Assembly: GCF_937921625.1 (NCBI RefSeq)
Contig: NZ_CAKZTI010000006.1
Coordinates: 1-46,831, forward strand
Direction of reading: 5' to 3'
DNA: 46,831 nt
DNA from: an uncultured Campylobacter sp.
GTDB lineage: Bacteria; Campylobacterota; Campylobacteria; Campylobacterales; Campylobacteraceae
Below, one piece after another: positions 36,391-45,010 of the stretch. The position numbers were made by a program, and so were the translations under genes. The first letter of the stretch is position 1. Every line of letters starts with the position of its first letter. The notes beneath the pieces are model-generated. The model was not told the DNA's origin. It ran no database searches and saw nothing but the letters and a program-made list of their open reading frames with translations.

Positions 36391-36417
36391 TTTTGTCCTT
36401 TGTAAAAAATTTGGCGA

Positions 36418-36446
36418 ATAATAGCGAAATTTTAAAATAAAGTCAA
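36418..36446 (-). promoter_or_regulatory. Promoter of the metY-rrf2-cysK operon
   Basis: On the minus strand TTGACT (36446-36441) and TATTAT (36423-36418) are 17 bp apart, about 28 nt upstream of the metY start. This is a good sigma-70 pair. Confidence 0.6.
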
Positions 36447-36471
36447 GTATTTTTATATGGTTTTAAAATAC
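36447..36471. promoter_or_regulatory. Candidate operator next to the metY promoter
   Basis: The inverted repeat GTATTTT (36447-36453) and AAAATAC (36465-36471) abuts the -35 hexamer of metY. It is a candidate site for the Rrf2 regulator encoded in the operon. The assignment rests only on position and symmetry. Confidence 0.3.
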
Positions 36472-36554
36472 CTATAATACGGGATTTATAGAAAAAATAT
36501 TATTAAAATATAGTTTTACAATATGCGTAATTTTGCCAAAATTTCGAATTTTGC

Positions 36555-36560
36555 TATAAT
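36555..36560 (+). promoter_or_regulatory. -10 element for the 36585 gene
   Basis: TATAAT in TTGCTATAATGCGCGC, 25 nt before the ATG, followed by the AAGGA ribosome site. Confidence 0.5.
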
Positions 36561-36584
36561 GCGCGCTTTAATTAAGGAAAAATT

Positions 36585-36941
36585 ATGCAAATCAAAGAAA
36601 AAGATGAGCGCGTTAAATATATCCGCGCACTAGAACGCTTCGTAAAATCCGCCGTAGCACTGCTAAAGCGCGAGGATTTCGACGCAGAGCTTTTTGCGAA
36701 GCGAATAGCTAAAAACTACGAAATTTTATCTAAAGCGGCCGCTACGAATCTCGATAGCCCCTACACCAAAGCGCTTGAGAACTTTGCCAAAAACGTCCTT
36801 GATGCTAGCGAGGCAGGACAGATCAGCGATGCTGCGTTTAGATCGGCGCTACAGCATGAAGCAAACGCTTTGCAAAAGCTCAAAAATAATAAGAGTTACA
36901 AAAAAGACAAGCATAAAATCGATTTTTTAAAGGATTACTAG
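36585..36941 (+). CDS. Conserved-looking helical protein, unknown function
   Basis: 118 residues, highly charged and predicted all-helical (KYIRALERFVKSAVALLKREDF, AKRIAKNYEILSKAA, FRSALQHEANALQKLKNNKSYKKDKHK), with no signal peptide and no cysteines. A family is not recognised. Good promoter and ribosome site. The stop codon lies directly before the ATG of the HAD phosphatase, so the two are co-expressed. Confidence 0.75.
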   Translation: MQIKEKDERVKYIRALERFVKSAVALLKREDFDAELFAKRIAKNYEILSKAAATNLDSPYTKALENFAKNVLDASEAGQISDAAFRSALQHEANALQKLKNNKSYKKDKHKIDFLKDY

Positions 36942-37856
36942 ATGAAAACCGTAATTTTTGATATGGATGGCACGCTACTCGACTCCTCGCGCGCGATCGA
37001 AATCAGCGTCAATAACACTCGCCGCGAGCTCTACGGCCTAGCGCCACTGCAAAAGAATTTCATCGTCCACACCATCAACGATCCAAGTAAAAACGCCTTT
37101 TTGGAATTTTACGGCAAAACCGAAGCGAGCACCGAAGAGCTTGCTTTTTTCGAGAAAGAATTCGTAAGCAATTACCGCGATTTTGCCGTGCTTTACGAGG
37201 GTATAGAGGATCTTTTGCACTCGTGCAAAAAAGCAGGATTTTTTCTCACAGTCGCCTCCAATGCACCTTCCTACACCCTAAGCGCGATCTTAGAAAAAAC
37301 GGGCGTGCGCAGGCTATTTGATCTGGTCGTAGGCGCAGACGAGCAGATGCCATCAAAGCCCAACCCTGCGATGCTGCTACACGTAATTGCATGCTCGCCG
37401 CACAAAAACGCGATTTTTTTAGGCGATAGCAAAAAGGATGAGTTAGCCGCACTCCGTGGCGCGGAATTTTTACAAAATTTAGAATTTCAAGGCGGCAATA
37501 ACAGCGAGAGCTTAAATGCTAGCCGCGACACGAGTAGAAAGAATTTCAGCGCTAGCAGCGGAAGCTTAAGCTCTTGCGGCGAAAATCTTAACGCAGATGA
37601 AAAATTCCGCCCTAACGACACAGATGCTGACGGGGCGGCAACGCTAAGCTTTAAAGGCGCTAAAATTTCCGCAAAAGCAAAAGCGACAAAGGAGGCACAA
37701 GCTGCGGCAGCGCGATGTTTTCAGGCAAACTTGGCAGATCTAAGAGGCGCAAAACTTGAGTATTTGCAGGTATGCTGGGGGTTTGGCGAGCCTAGCGAAC
37801 TAAGCCGCAATGCCCTAAGCATCGCGCAAGCGCGCGAAATCATCGGCGGAATTTAA
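36942..37856 (+). CDS. HAD-superfamily hydrolase (phosphoglycolate phosphatase-like) with insertion
   Basis: A cytosolic phosphatase. Motif I VIFDMDGTLLDSS (residues 4-16) gives catalytic Asp7 and Asp9. Motif II is TVASNAP, motif III Lys is in MPSKPNP, and motif IV is FLGDSKKDELAA. The usual size is about 210 residues; here it is 304. Most of the excess is a low-complexity block of roughly 93 residues (176-268; DNA 37467-37745), rich in Asn, Ser, Ala and Lys with motifs such as GGNNSES and GENLNAD. It sits just before the final conserved strand LEYLQVCWGFG, so the catalytic core is complete. Confidence 0.88.
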   Translation: MKTVIFDMDGTLLDSSRAIEISVNNTRRELYGLAPLQKNFIVHTINDPSKNAFLEFYGKTEASTEELAFFEKEFVSNYRDFAVLYEGIEDLLHSCKKAGFFLTVASNAPSYTLSAILEKTGVRRLFDLVVGADEQMPSKPNPAMLLHVIACSPHKNAIFLGDSKKDELAALRGAEFLQNLEFQGGNNSESLNASRDTSRKNFSASSGSLSSCGENLNADEKFRPNDTDADGAATLSFKGAKISAKAKATKEAQAAAARCFQANLADLRGAKLEYLQVCWGFGEPSELSRNALSIAQAREIIGGI

Positions 37857-38766
37857 AGTAGCCTGGCTTTTGAGGCATAGCTAAATTAAAAGCAGTATTG
37901 CAGCATGGCAAAATCACGCTTAGGCTCTTAAAACGGAGCGAATTCCATCTTCGCGTGCAACGCAAGCGAAATTAAAATTTAAAAATGATCCTTGCGCGAA
38001 AAATTCCACTAGCACGAGAAACTAGGATTTCATCTGCGCGAGTGGAATTTAAAATTTTAAAAGTAGCTTTTGTAGTGCGCGATTTTATCTGCGTGAAAAA
38101 CGAAATTTTATCTGTAAAAGGTGACGAAATCTTAAAATTTAAAGACGCCCTCTCGCGGCTTAATTTAAAATTTGCCTCGAAAACCAGACTTAAAATTTAA
38201 TGCCAAACGCGATTTTGGAATTTTGCTGCGTCCATGAAATTTCAAATTCTCGCAAAGCGGCGGCTTTTTAAAATTTTAAAAAGCCTGATCTGTTGTTATG
38301 CTCACGATTAGATTTTGTGAGAATAGAATTTATCCGCCGCTCAGAAATCAAAATTTTACCGCACAAGCAAAGCCGAAATCCTCTCCGCCTGCGCGAAATT
38401 CAAGAATTTTATCGCTCAAACAAAGCAGAATTCTATCCACTCACGTGAAATCCAAAATTTCACCCGCGCCACAAAATTTTAAAATTTCCGCAAAAATCAA
38501 GCCATTTATCTGTAAAATTTAAAATTCCGCCTATCTGCAAAGTTTCGCGTTTAATCCGCCACGCTACCAAGATTAAATTTTTAAATTCCGCTCGCTCTGC
38601 CTATCTCGAAAACAAGTAAAATTTTAAAATTTATAGATTCAAAGCCCAAAATCCCGCGTTTAAGCTTAAAATTTACCGCACGCAGGCACAAGATCTGCGT
38701 AATCGCCCTTGTTTAAAAACCTCGATAGTTTGCCGCGTTCTAACCTAAATTAAATTTTATATTTGC
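37857..38766. other. 910-bp AATT-word island with degenerate units
   Basis: No supported gene. The sequence repeats a loose unit of about 30-45 bp containing (A)AAATTTTATC(T/C)GC followed by GAAA, for example near 38030, 38085, 38106, 38355, 38410 and 38460. Short open frames at 37985-38200 and 38298-38522 translate into K/F/I/R/S-rich strings without domain character and lack ribosome sites. Confidence 0.5.
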
Positions 38767-38772
38767 TATAAT
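38767..38772 (+). promoter_or_regulatory. -10 element of the DUF2018-ispB-hemA-proS operon
   Basis: TATAAT in TTTGCTATAATCG, 23 nt upstream of the ATG at 38795, followed by the ribosome site AAGGAAGG. Confidence 0.55.
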
Positions 38773-38794
38773 CGTGAAATTTTAAGGAAGGTAA

Positions 38795-39040
38795 ATGGAT
38801 ATTTTTGAAGGCAGCCCAAGAGAGAAATTTTTTGAAATTTTATCCGCTGCAAGCCCTACTTTGGTGCAAAACGAAATCGAAGAAGCTCTAATCCGCCTAA
38901 TCGCCTGTGAGCGGCTCTGCGAAGCGTGCGGCATTAGCGAGCGCGAGATCGAAAGCTTCATCGCGCAGCAGGATCTACAAGACGAGCTAAACGACAAATT
39001 TTTGCAAATGAGCGGAAATATCCTAAGCAATAACGAATAA
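38795..39040 (+). CDS. DUF2018 (HP0242-like) small helical protein
   Basis: 81 residues, all-helical, with pattern FEGSPREKFFEILSAASPTLVQNEIEEALIRL and SEREIESFIAQQDLQDELNDKF. It fits the epsilonproteobacterial DUF2018 family, whose H. pylori member HP0242 is a knotted homodimer of unknown function (established). In H. pylori it lies near ispB, hemA and proS, as here (recalled). Its stop overlaps the start of the polyprenyl synthase (TAATG). Confidence 0.8.
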   Translation: MDIFEGSPREKFFEILSAASPTLVQNEIEEALIRLIACERLCEACGISEREIESFIAQQDLQDELNDKFLQMSGNILSNNE

Positions 39041-40032
39041 TGCAAGATCAAATCGATTTAATTATGAAAAGCTTCATCGCAGACTGCGGATATGAGCCCG
39101 CTAACGAGATGTTTGCGAAACTTAGCTCAGGCAAAAAACTGCGCTCCAAGCTGCTACTAAACATCGCGCAAAAGGATGAAAAATCGCTGCGTCTATGCGC
39201 GATCATTGAGCTGATCCAAGCCGCAAGCCTGCTGCACGACGACGTCATCGACGAAAGCTCGGTGCGCCGCGGCAAGCCCTCGATAAACGCCACCTACGGC
39301 TCCAAAAACGCCGTGATGTTGGGCGACATACTCTATTCCAAGGCATACTTCGAGCTTTCTAAATTTGAAAGCCGCATCGCCGCCGCGCTTTCGGGCGCCG
39401 TCACGAAGCTTGCCGTGGGCGAGCTGATGGACGTGAGCTTAAGCAATGATTTTAACGACGATGCGAGCAAATATCTGCAAATGATCTATCTAAAAACCTC
39501 CGCTTTGATCGAAGAGGTCGCGCGCTGCGGAGCGTTTTTAAAATTCGGCGGCGCAGAAAATCGCGGCGAAATTTCAGATATAAACGGCGCAAAAAACGAG
39601 GGCGAAATTCCAAACGCTGCGAAAGATCATGATAAAATTTCAAGCGCGAGCGCAAAATTCGGCGAATACGGCAAAAATTTGGGGCTTGCTTTTCAGATTA
39701 TCGACGACATCTTAGACGTCACGCAAAGCTCAGAAGCGCTCGGTAAGCCGAGCTTGAGCGATTTCGCGGAGGGTAAAACCACCCTGCCCTACATCTATTT
39801 ATACGAAAATTTAAATGATTCCGAGCGACAAAAGCTAAAATCGTTTTTTAAAAAGCAGTTGCGCGAGAGCGAAATTTTATGGATCAAAGCGAAGCTTAGC
39901 GAGCACGACATTATCGAGCGCTGTATAAACGAAGCTCGTGCCTACGGGCAAAAGGCGCTCGAAGCCGTGGCGGAATTTAAAAACGACAAGCTGGAGCAAA
40001 TCGTGCGAGATATGATAGATAGGGAGTTTTGA
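39040..40032 (+). CDS. ispB: Polyprenyl diphosphate synthase with an insertion
   Basis: Trans-type prenyl chain elongation, probably for the menaquinone side chain. The first Asp-rich motif is LHDDVIDESSVRRGKPS (Asp67, Asp68, Asp71) and the second is LAFQIIDDILDVTQSSEALGKP. The core is like octaprenyl synthases. About 36 extra residues (171-206; DNA 39550-39657), GAENRGEISDINGAKNEGEI then NAAKDHDKISSASAKF, interrupt the helix region between the two motifs. The family normally has a short linker there. Product chain length cannot be deduced. It overlaps hemA (TGATG). Confidence 0.88.
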   Translation: MQDQIDLIMKSFIADCGYEPANEMFAKLSSGKKLRSKLLLNIAQKDEKSLRLCAIIELIQAASLLHDDVIDESSVRRGKPSINATYGSKNAVMLGDILYSKAYFELSKFESRIAAALSGAVTKLAVGELMDVSLSNDFNDDASKYLQMIYLKTSALIEEVARCGAFLKFGGAENRGEISDINGAKNEGEIPNAAKDHDKISSASAKFGEYGKNLGLAFQIIDDILDVTQSSEALGKPSLSDFAEGKTTLPYIYLYENLNDSERQKLKSFFKKQLRESEILWIKAKLSEHDIIERCINEARAYGQKALEAVAEFKNDKLEQIVRDMIDREF

Positions 40033-41498
40033 TGGCGTATATGAGCGTGAGCTTCACCCACAAAAACACAGACATCACAGTGCGCGAGAAGCTGTCGTTT
40101 TCAAACGACGTGCGTAAAAAAGAAATTTTGCGCCTTTTGGCTTCAAACTCCGCGATAGAGGAGTGTTTGGTGCTAAGCACCTGCAACCGCGTAGAAATTT
40201 TTACCGCCGTAAGCGACTTCAAAGCGGCTAGCAAATTCGTGCTTTTAGCGCTTTCGCGCGTAAGCGGCGTGAGCTACGACGAGCTAGCCGAGCGCGCCGA
40301 TATTTACGAGGATTACGGCGCGATACACCATCTTTTTGCCGTCGCAGCTTCTCTTGACAGCCTCGTAGTGGGCGAGACGCAGATCGTAGGCCAGCTCAAA
40401 GACGCCTTTAAATTTGCCAAACAAAACGCCCACGCGGGCGCGCAGATCGCAAGAGCGATAGATGAAGCGCTAAAATGCGCGGCGCGTATCCGCAACCAGA
40501 CTGAAATTTCAAAAAACCCGATCTCGGTCTCAAGCGTCGCCGTGGCGATGGCAAAGGAAAAGTTAGGCTCCTTGCAGGGCGTAAACGCCGTGGTAGTGGG
40601 CGCGGGAGAGATGAGCGAGCTAGCGTGCAAACATCTGCTCGCAAGCGGCGCAAATATCACGATCTTAAATCGAAATTTGACTAATGCGCAAAGACTGGCC
40701 GCCTCGCTACTTGGCGAGAATTCCTTGGATGCGAAAAATTGCGCGGATGAAAATCCCGGCACAGGAAAAAATTCAGACGGCTTAAATTCCGGAAATGTCG
40801 CGAATTTCGCGGGCGAAAATCCCAAGGACGATAAAAATTCCACCGCCTGCGCAAATTCCTCCGCGCAGGTACAATCCCGTATTAAAATCGATAGCCTTGA
40901 TAATCTCAAAAAATATCTGAACGTAAATAGCCTATTTTTCAGCGCTACGGGCTCGCAAGAGCCGATCATTACCGATAGCTTGCTTGAGCCCAAAAGCTTT
41001 AAGCGATATTTTTTCGATATCGCCGTGCCGCGCGACGTGGAGCTTAGCCAGAGCGAGGATATTGAAGTTTACAGCGTAGATGATCTGGAGGAGATCGTAA
41101 AGAAAAATTTGCTGCTTCGCGAGGAGCAGGCGCAGATCGCTTACTCGATCGTGGCAAAATGCACGAACGAGTTTTTCAAATGGCTCAAAGCGGCGGCATC
41201 CACGCCGATCATCAAAGCCTTGCGTCAAAGCGCGAAGCAAGTAGCTGAGCTGGAGCTAGCCAAAGCGCTTAAAAAGGGCTATCTAAAGCACAGCGATGCA
41301 GAGGAGGCGCGCAAGCTGATCCATCAGGTTTTTAAAGCGTTTCTGCACGCTCCGACGGTAAATTTGAAAAACCTCGGCGAAGCGGACGATGCTGACGGCA
41401 CAGTAAACGCGCTGGTCGAAATTTTTGAACTGCAAGAAAACTACGAAAAATTTTTAAATCAAGAAAACGAGAAAAAGGACAGACAGAATGAAATTTAG
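40032..41498 (+). CDS. hemA: Glutamyl-tRNA reductase with an insertion
   Basis: Reduces glutamyl-tRNA(Glu) to glutamate semialdehyde, the first step of C5 haem synthesis. ATG 40032 overlaps the ispB stop and has AGGGAG upstream. Catalytic Cys51 is in LSTCNRVEIF. The tRNA/substrate region VGETQIVGQLKDAF and the NADPH-binding VVGAGEMSELACKHL (188-202) are present, and the C-terminal dimerisation domain is complete. Residues 227-282 (DNA 40710-40877) are an insertion of about 56 residues with repeated ENP, KNS and NS motifs (DAKNCADENPGTGKNSDG) in the nucleotide-binding domain. The length is 488 against about 420-440 usual. Confidence 0.95.
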   Translation: MAYMSVSFTHKNTDITVREKLSFSNDVRKKEILRLLASNSAIEECLVLSTCNRVEIFTAVSDFKAASKFVLLALSRVSGVSYDELAERADIYEDYGAIHHLFAVAASLDSLVVGETQIVGQLKDAFKFAKQNAHAGAQIARAIDEALKCAARIRNQTEISKNPISVSSVAVAMAKEKLGSLQGVNAVVVGAGEMSELACKHLLASGANITILNRNLTNAQRLAASLLGENSLDAKNCADENPGTGKNSDGLNSGNVANFAGENPKDDKNSTACANSSAQVQSRIKIDSLDNLKKYLNVNSLFFSATGSQEPIITDSLLEPKSFKRYFFDIAVPRDVELSQSEDIEVYSVDDLEEIVKKNLLLREEQAQIAYSIVAKCTNEFFKWLKAAASTPIIKALRQSAKQVAELELAKALKKGYLKHSDAEEARKLIHQVFKAFLHAPTVNLKNLGEADDADGTVNALVEIFELQENYEKFLNQENEKKDRQNEI

Positions 41499-43206
41499 CA
41501 AGCTTTTCGCTCCGAGCCTAAAAGAGGCTCCCAGAGACGCGGTACTACCTAGCCACGCCCTTTTGATCCGCGCGGGATTTATCGAGCAGCTGGGCAGTGG
41601 GCTTTATAATTTTTTGCCGCTAGGAAAGATAGTGCTGGAGCGGATCTGCGCCGTCATCAGGCAGGAGATGGACGCTACGGGCGCGCAGGAGGTCTCTTTT
41701 AGCGTCGTGACGTCTGCGGATGCGTGGAAAAAAAGCGGTCGTTACGCCAAATACGGCAAGGAGCTGCTGCGCTTCAAAGATCGCAAGGATAACGACTTCG
41801 TGCTAAGTCCTACCAACGAGGAGGCGGCGGTTTTGATGGTAGCGGATAAGATCACGAGCTACAAGCAGCTGCCGCTAAATATCTATCAGATCAATACGAA
41901 ATTCCGCGACGAGGCGCGCCCTCGCTTCGGGCTTCTGCGCGGACGCGAGTTTACGATGAAGGACGCTTATAGCTTCCATGCAGACGCTGCGGATATGAAG
42001 CGCGAGTTTGAAGTGATGAGGCAGGCGTACTCGCGGATCTTTACGCGGCTTGGGTTAAATTTCCGCGCGGTCGATGCGGACAGCGGCGCGATCGGCGGCA
42101 GCGGCAGCAAGGAGTTTATGGTGCTAGCGGATAACGGCGAGGACGATATAATCGTGTGCAAGCGCTGCGAGTATGCCGCAAATATCGAGGCTGCGCGCCG
42201 CGCGCCAAAAACTACGAACGCCGCAGCACCCGAAACCGACGGTATGATGAAATTTAAAACCCCCGCGATGAAAACGATTGACGCGGTGGCGGAATTTTTC
42301 AAAGTGGATAAATTCTACACTATCAAAGCCGTAATCAAAAAAGCGCTATATGAGGATCGCAGCGAGATCGTAGCGTTTTTTATCCGCGGCTGCGACGAGC
42401 TGCAAGAGACCAAGGCGCAAAATGCCTGCGGCGCGCTAGAGCTAGTCGATGCTAGTGAGGAGGAGATCGCGCGAGCTGGCTTTACGGCGGGCTTTTGCGG
42501 ACCTTTCGGGCTCGGCGAGGGAGCTAAATTTTACATCGATGCCGAGCTAAAAGGAGCGCGCGAGATGATCGCGGGCGCGAACGAGCCGGATTACCACTAC
42601 GTGGGCGCTAGCGTGATAAATTTTAATGAATCGCGCTTTGCGGATCTCGCCGCCGTGGGCGCAGGCGATGCGTGTCCGTGCTGCGGCGGCGAACTTAGCA
42701 TCACGAAAGGCATCGAGGTGGGTCATATCTTTCAGCTCGGCACGCGATATTCCGAGCCGATGGGGGCGCGATTTTTGGACGCAAACGGTAAGGCTCGTGC
42801 GTTTTTTATGGGCTGCTACGGCATCGGCGCAAGCCGCCTTATCGCCGTGGCGATCGAAAGCAGCCACGATGAGCGAGGCTGCGTGTGGCCGCGTGAGCTC
42901 GCACCTTTCGAGCTTGAGATCATCATTTCAAATCACAAAGACGCGGCTGCGGTAGAATTTGCCGAGAAACTATACGAGCAGTGCCGTGCGCGCGGAGTTC
43001 GCGTGCTGCTCGACGATCGCGCGGAGCGCTTCGGCGTGAAGATGAACGACTTCGAGCTGATGGGATTTCCATACGCGGTGCTCGCAGGAAAAGCCCTAGT
43101 GGAGGGAAGCGTCGAGTTCATCACTCGCGCAGGCCTAAAGCGGCAGAGCGTAAGCGCGGATAAAATTTTAAAATTTATAGAGAAAAAATTAGCCGGGGAA
43201 AATTAA
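41488..43206 (+). CDS. proS: Prolyl-tRNA synthetase
   Basis: Charges tRNA-Pro. 572 residues of the bacterial type with editing insertion. Class II motif 1 is near GLYNFLPLGKIVLERI. Motif 2 is KFRDEARPRFGLLRGREFTMKDAYSFH. The INS editing domain spans about 225-385, and motif 3 is FFMGCYGIGASRLIAVAIE. The C-terminal anticodon-binding domain follows. It overlaps hemA by 11 nt and is the last gene of this operon. Confidence 0.97.
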   Translation: MKFSKLFAPSLKEAPRDAVLPSHALLIRAGFIEQLGSGLYNFLPLGKIVLERICAVIRQEMDATGAQEVSFSVVTSADAWKKSGRYAKYGKELLRFKDRKDNDFVLSPTNEEAAVLMVADKITSYKQLPLNIYQINTKFRDEARPRFGLLRGREFTMKDAYSFHADAADMKREFEVMRQAYSRIFTRLGLNFRAVDADSGAIGGSGSKEFMVLADNGEDDIIVCKRCEYAANIEAARRAPKTTNAAAPETDGMMKFKTPAMKTIDAVAEFFKVDKFYTIKAVIKKALYEDRSEIVAFFIRGCDELQETKAQNACGALELVDASEEEIARAGFTAGFCGPFGLGEGAKFYIDAELKGAREMIAGANEPDYHYVGASVINFNESRFADLAAVGAGDACPCCGGELSITKGIEVGHIFQLGTRYSEPMGARFLDANGKARAFFMGCYGIGASRLIAVAIESSHDERGCVWPRELAPFELEIIISNHKDAAAVEFAEKLYEQCRARGVRVLLDDRAERFGVKMNDFELMGFPYAVLAGKALVEGSVEFITRAGLKRQSVSADKILKFIEKKLAGEN

Positions 43207-43216
43207 GAAGCGTGTG

Positions 43217-43247
43217 AAAAATTAGCCCTAAATTTGGGCTAAATTTT
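43217..43247. terminator. Bidirectional terminator between convergent genes
   Basis: TTAGCCC (43222-43228) and GGGCTAA (43236-43242) form a perfect stem with a 7-nt loop, flanked by an A run on the left and ATTTT on the right. It could stop proS transcripts and the opposing cyclophilin-like gene. Confidence 0.7.
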
Positions 43248-43295
43248 GCCACCATATTTGAAAATTTGCGAGCCGCTTTTGCGACTACGGCGGAT

Positions 43296-43712
43296 TTATT
43301 TTGCTGGCTCTATCCTGATATCTGCGTCTTTTGCGACCAAGCTCACATCGCCATCTATCACGCCTAGACGTACGATGCCCTCGTAGTAGGGCTGATAGCC
43401 GTAGTAGATGACGAAGTTATTCCACGGAGCAAAGTACGAGATCTCGCCCTTTTTGCCATCGCGTCCTTTCGGCTCGCCGCTTACGTCAAGCGGTTTTGGC
43501 AGCTTGGCGACCTTTTCGTGTCCGCCGTAGTCGCTTAAATTTAACGTTAGCGGTAGCTGTGCGGCAAAGCTCCTTGCAGCGATCGTGTCGTCTAAGACAG
43601 CAGTGACTTCGCCGTTAGAGCTTTTTAGAACTATCTTCAAATTTTGCATTTTCTCCCCAGCCACTAAATTTAGCCCTGCAAAAAGCATAAAGACGGCTAA
43701 AATTTTTCTCAT
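43296..43712 (-). CDS. Exported cyclophilin-like domain protein
   Basis: 138 residues with a signal peptide (MRKILAVFMLFAGLNLVAG) and one cyclophilin-like barrel of the small bacterial type. Typical features are GEVTAVLDDTIAARSFAAQLPLTLNLSDYG and YFAPWNNFVIYYG. These proteins share the cyclophilin fold but usually lack the proline-isomerase catalytic Arg, and their function is not known. The neighbouring hydrolase and regulator suggest a stress or detoxification setting (inference). The signal puts it in the periplasm. Confidence 0.85.
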   Translation of the reverse strand: MRKILAVFMLFAGLNLVAGEKMQNLKIVLKSSNGEVTAVLDDTIAARSFAAQLPLTLNLSDYGGHEKVAKLPKPLDVSGEPKGRDGKKGEISYFAPWNNFVIYYGYQPYYEGIVRLGVIDGDVSLVAKDADIRIEPAK

Positions 43713-43738
43713 TTTTACCTTCCTTATCTCTCGAATTT

Positions 43739-43759
43739 ACCCCTGCAAAGCGCAGGGGT
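43739..43759. terminator. Hairpin after the hydrolase gene
   Basis: ACCCCTGC (43739-43746) and GCAGGGGT (43752-43759) form an 8-bp GC-rich stem with a 5-nt loop in the gap between the hydrolase stop and the cyclophilin-like start. Its position suits termination or attenuation on the minus strand. The following T content is weak. Confidence 0.5.
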
Positions 43760-43765
43760 GCTTGT

Positions 43766-44847
43766 TTATTTCAAATTTGCTTTGAAAAATTCCTCAAATT
43801 TATCGTATGGGATCTTGTTGTTTTTATTGTCATATAGATCTGTGTGCACGGCGCCAGTGACGATAACTAGCTCTTTATTTTTGTTGCCAAGCGATTTAAA
43901 AGCGTCCTCGCTAAAGTATCTTGAGTGCGCCTTTTCGCCGGCTACGATAAGAGTCGGAGTTCTCATCTCGCTTGCGTAGGCAAGGATCGGCATATTTATA
44001 AACGAGATAGGGTTTGTGACGATCCAGCCGCTCTCACCGCTGTTTGAGTTCACAGAGCGTTTGTGATATCCGCGCGGCGTGCGGTAATAGTCTGCATACT
44101 CAGCGATAAACTGCGGCGTGCTTGCATATATCTTTTTTGGATCAACGTTTTTGCACCAGTATATGCCGGTTTGCCATTTTTAGCATCGACCCAGCGTTGC
44201 TCGGCTAGCTTCTTTTTAGTTTCATATCTCTCATCAGCGCCCACGCTATCGTTGTAGCCTTTTGCCATTACTCGCGTCATATCATACATCGTGCTGGTCG
44301 CAACCGCCTTTATGCGAGGGTCTGCAAGAGCTGCGTTTAGAGCAAAACCGCCCCAGCCGCATACGCCTAAAATGCCGATTCTACCTCGATCTATATTGCT
44401 CTGGGTGCCTAAAAAATCCACTGCGGCACTAAAATCGTCAGTGTTTATCTCCGGACTTGCTAAATTTCTTGGCTCGCCGCCGCTCTCTCCGGTGTAGCTT
44501 GGATCAAAGGCAAGCGTGATAAAGCCGCGCTCGGCTAAAGTTTGGGCGTAAAGGCCGCTTGATTGCTCTTTAACCGCGCCAAAAGGTCCGCTAACTGCGA
44601 TCGCAGCAGCTTTACCATGCAAATTTTTAGGCGTATAAAGATCGCCGACGATCTCCACGCCGTAGCGATTTTTAAATTTAACTTTCTTGTGATCTACCTT
44701 ATCGCTTTTAGCGAAAACTTTGTCCCACTCGCTTACCATCGATACCGCTTCTAGCGGTGATTTTGCCACGTTTGTGTTAGCCATTGCATTGCCTCCTAAA
44801 ACAAAACTTGACGCTACAAGCGTCGCCGCAAATTTCTTAAGATACAT
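43766..44847 (-). pseudogene. Exported alpha/beta hydrolase, frameshifted
   Basis: A dienelactone-hydrolase-like enzyme with a signal peptide (KKFAATLVASSFVLGGNAMA). The nucleophile elbow is GVCGWGG, with Cys as the likely nucleophile. The acid is near PTLIVAGEKAHSRYFSED and the His in VTGAVHTDLYD. The frame breaks between residues encoded near 44177-44181: a run of five T (plus strand) would need one more base to read DAK-KWQTGIYWCKNVDPKK, continuing IYASTPQFIAEYADYYRTP and SVNSNSG to the 3' part. Without it, the first part ends in an unrelated tail (QARRSLSLSMQTITARR). A sequencing error is the main alternative. Confidence 0.75.
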
Positions 44848-44869
44848 CTTTGTCCTTTTGGTTTTGATT

Positions 44870-44884
44870 TAGCTTTACAAGCTA
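44870..44884. promoter_or_regulatory. 15-bp dyad in the hydrolase/AraC divergent region
   Basis: TAGCTT-TAC-AAGCTA lies 23 nt upstream of the hydrolase start, between the divergent genes. It is a plausible operator for the neighbouring AraC-family protein, by position only. Confidence 0.35.
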
Positions 44885-44977
44885 TTTTGTAATGTGCATT
44901 CTAGCAGGATTTTAAATTTTGCGTTAGAACGATCCTCCAAATTTCATGCCTAATCCTGTAAAATTTCTAAAAAGGGG

Positions 44978-44983
44978 TATAAT
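44978..44983 (+). promoter_or_regulatory. -10 element of the AraC-type gene
   Basis: TATAAT 28 nt upstream of the ATG, with GGCGGAG as ribosome site. Confidence 0.5.
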
Positions 44984-45010
44984 TTCATAAAATTTGAGGC
45001 GGAGAGCAAG

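Noticed and set aside
37985..38522. Two open frames of 71 and 74 codons
   Set aside because: Translations of repetitive island DNA (K/F/I/R-rich), without ribosome sites or domain patterning.
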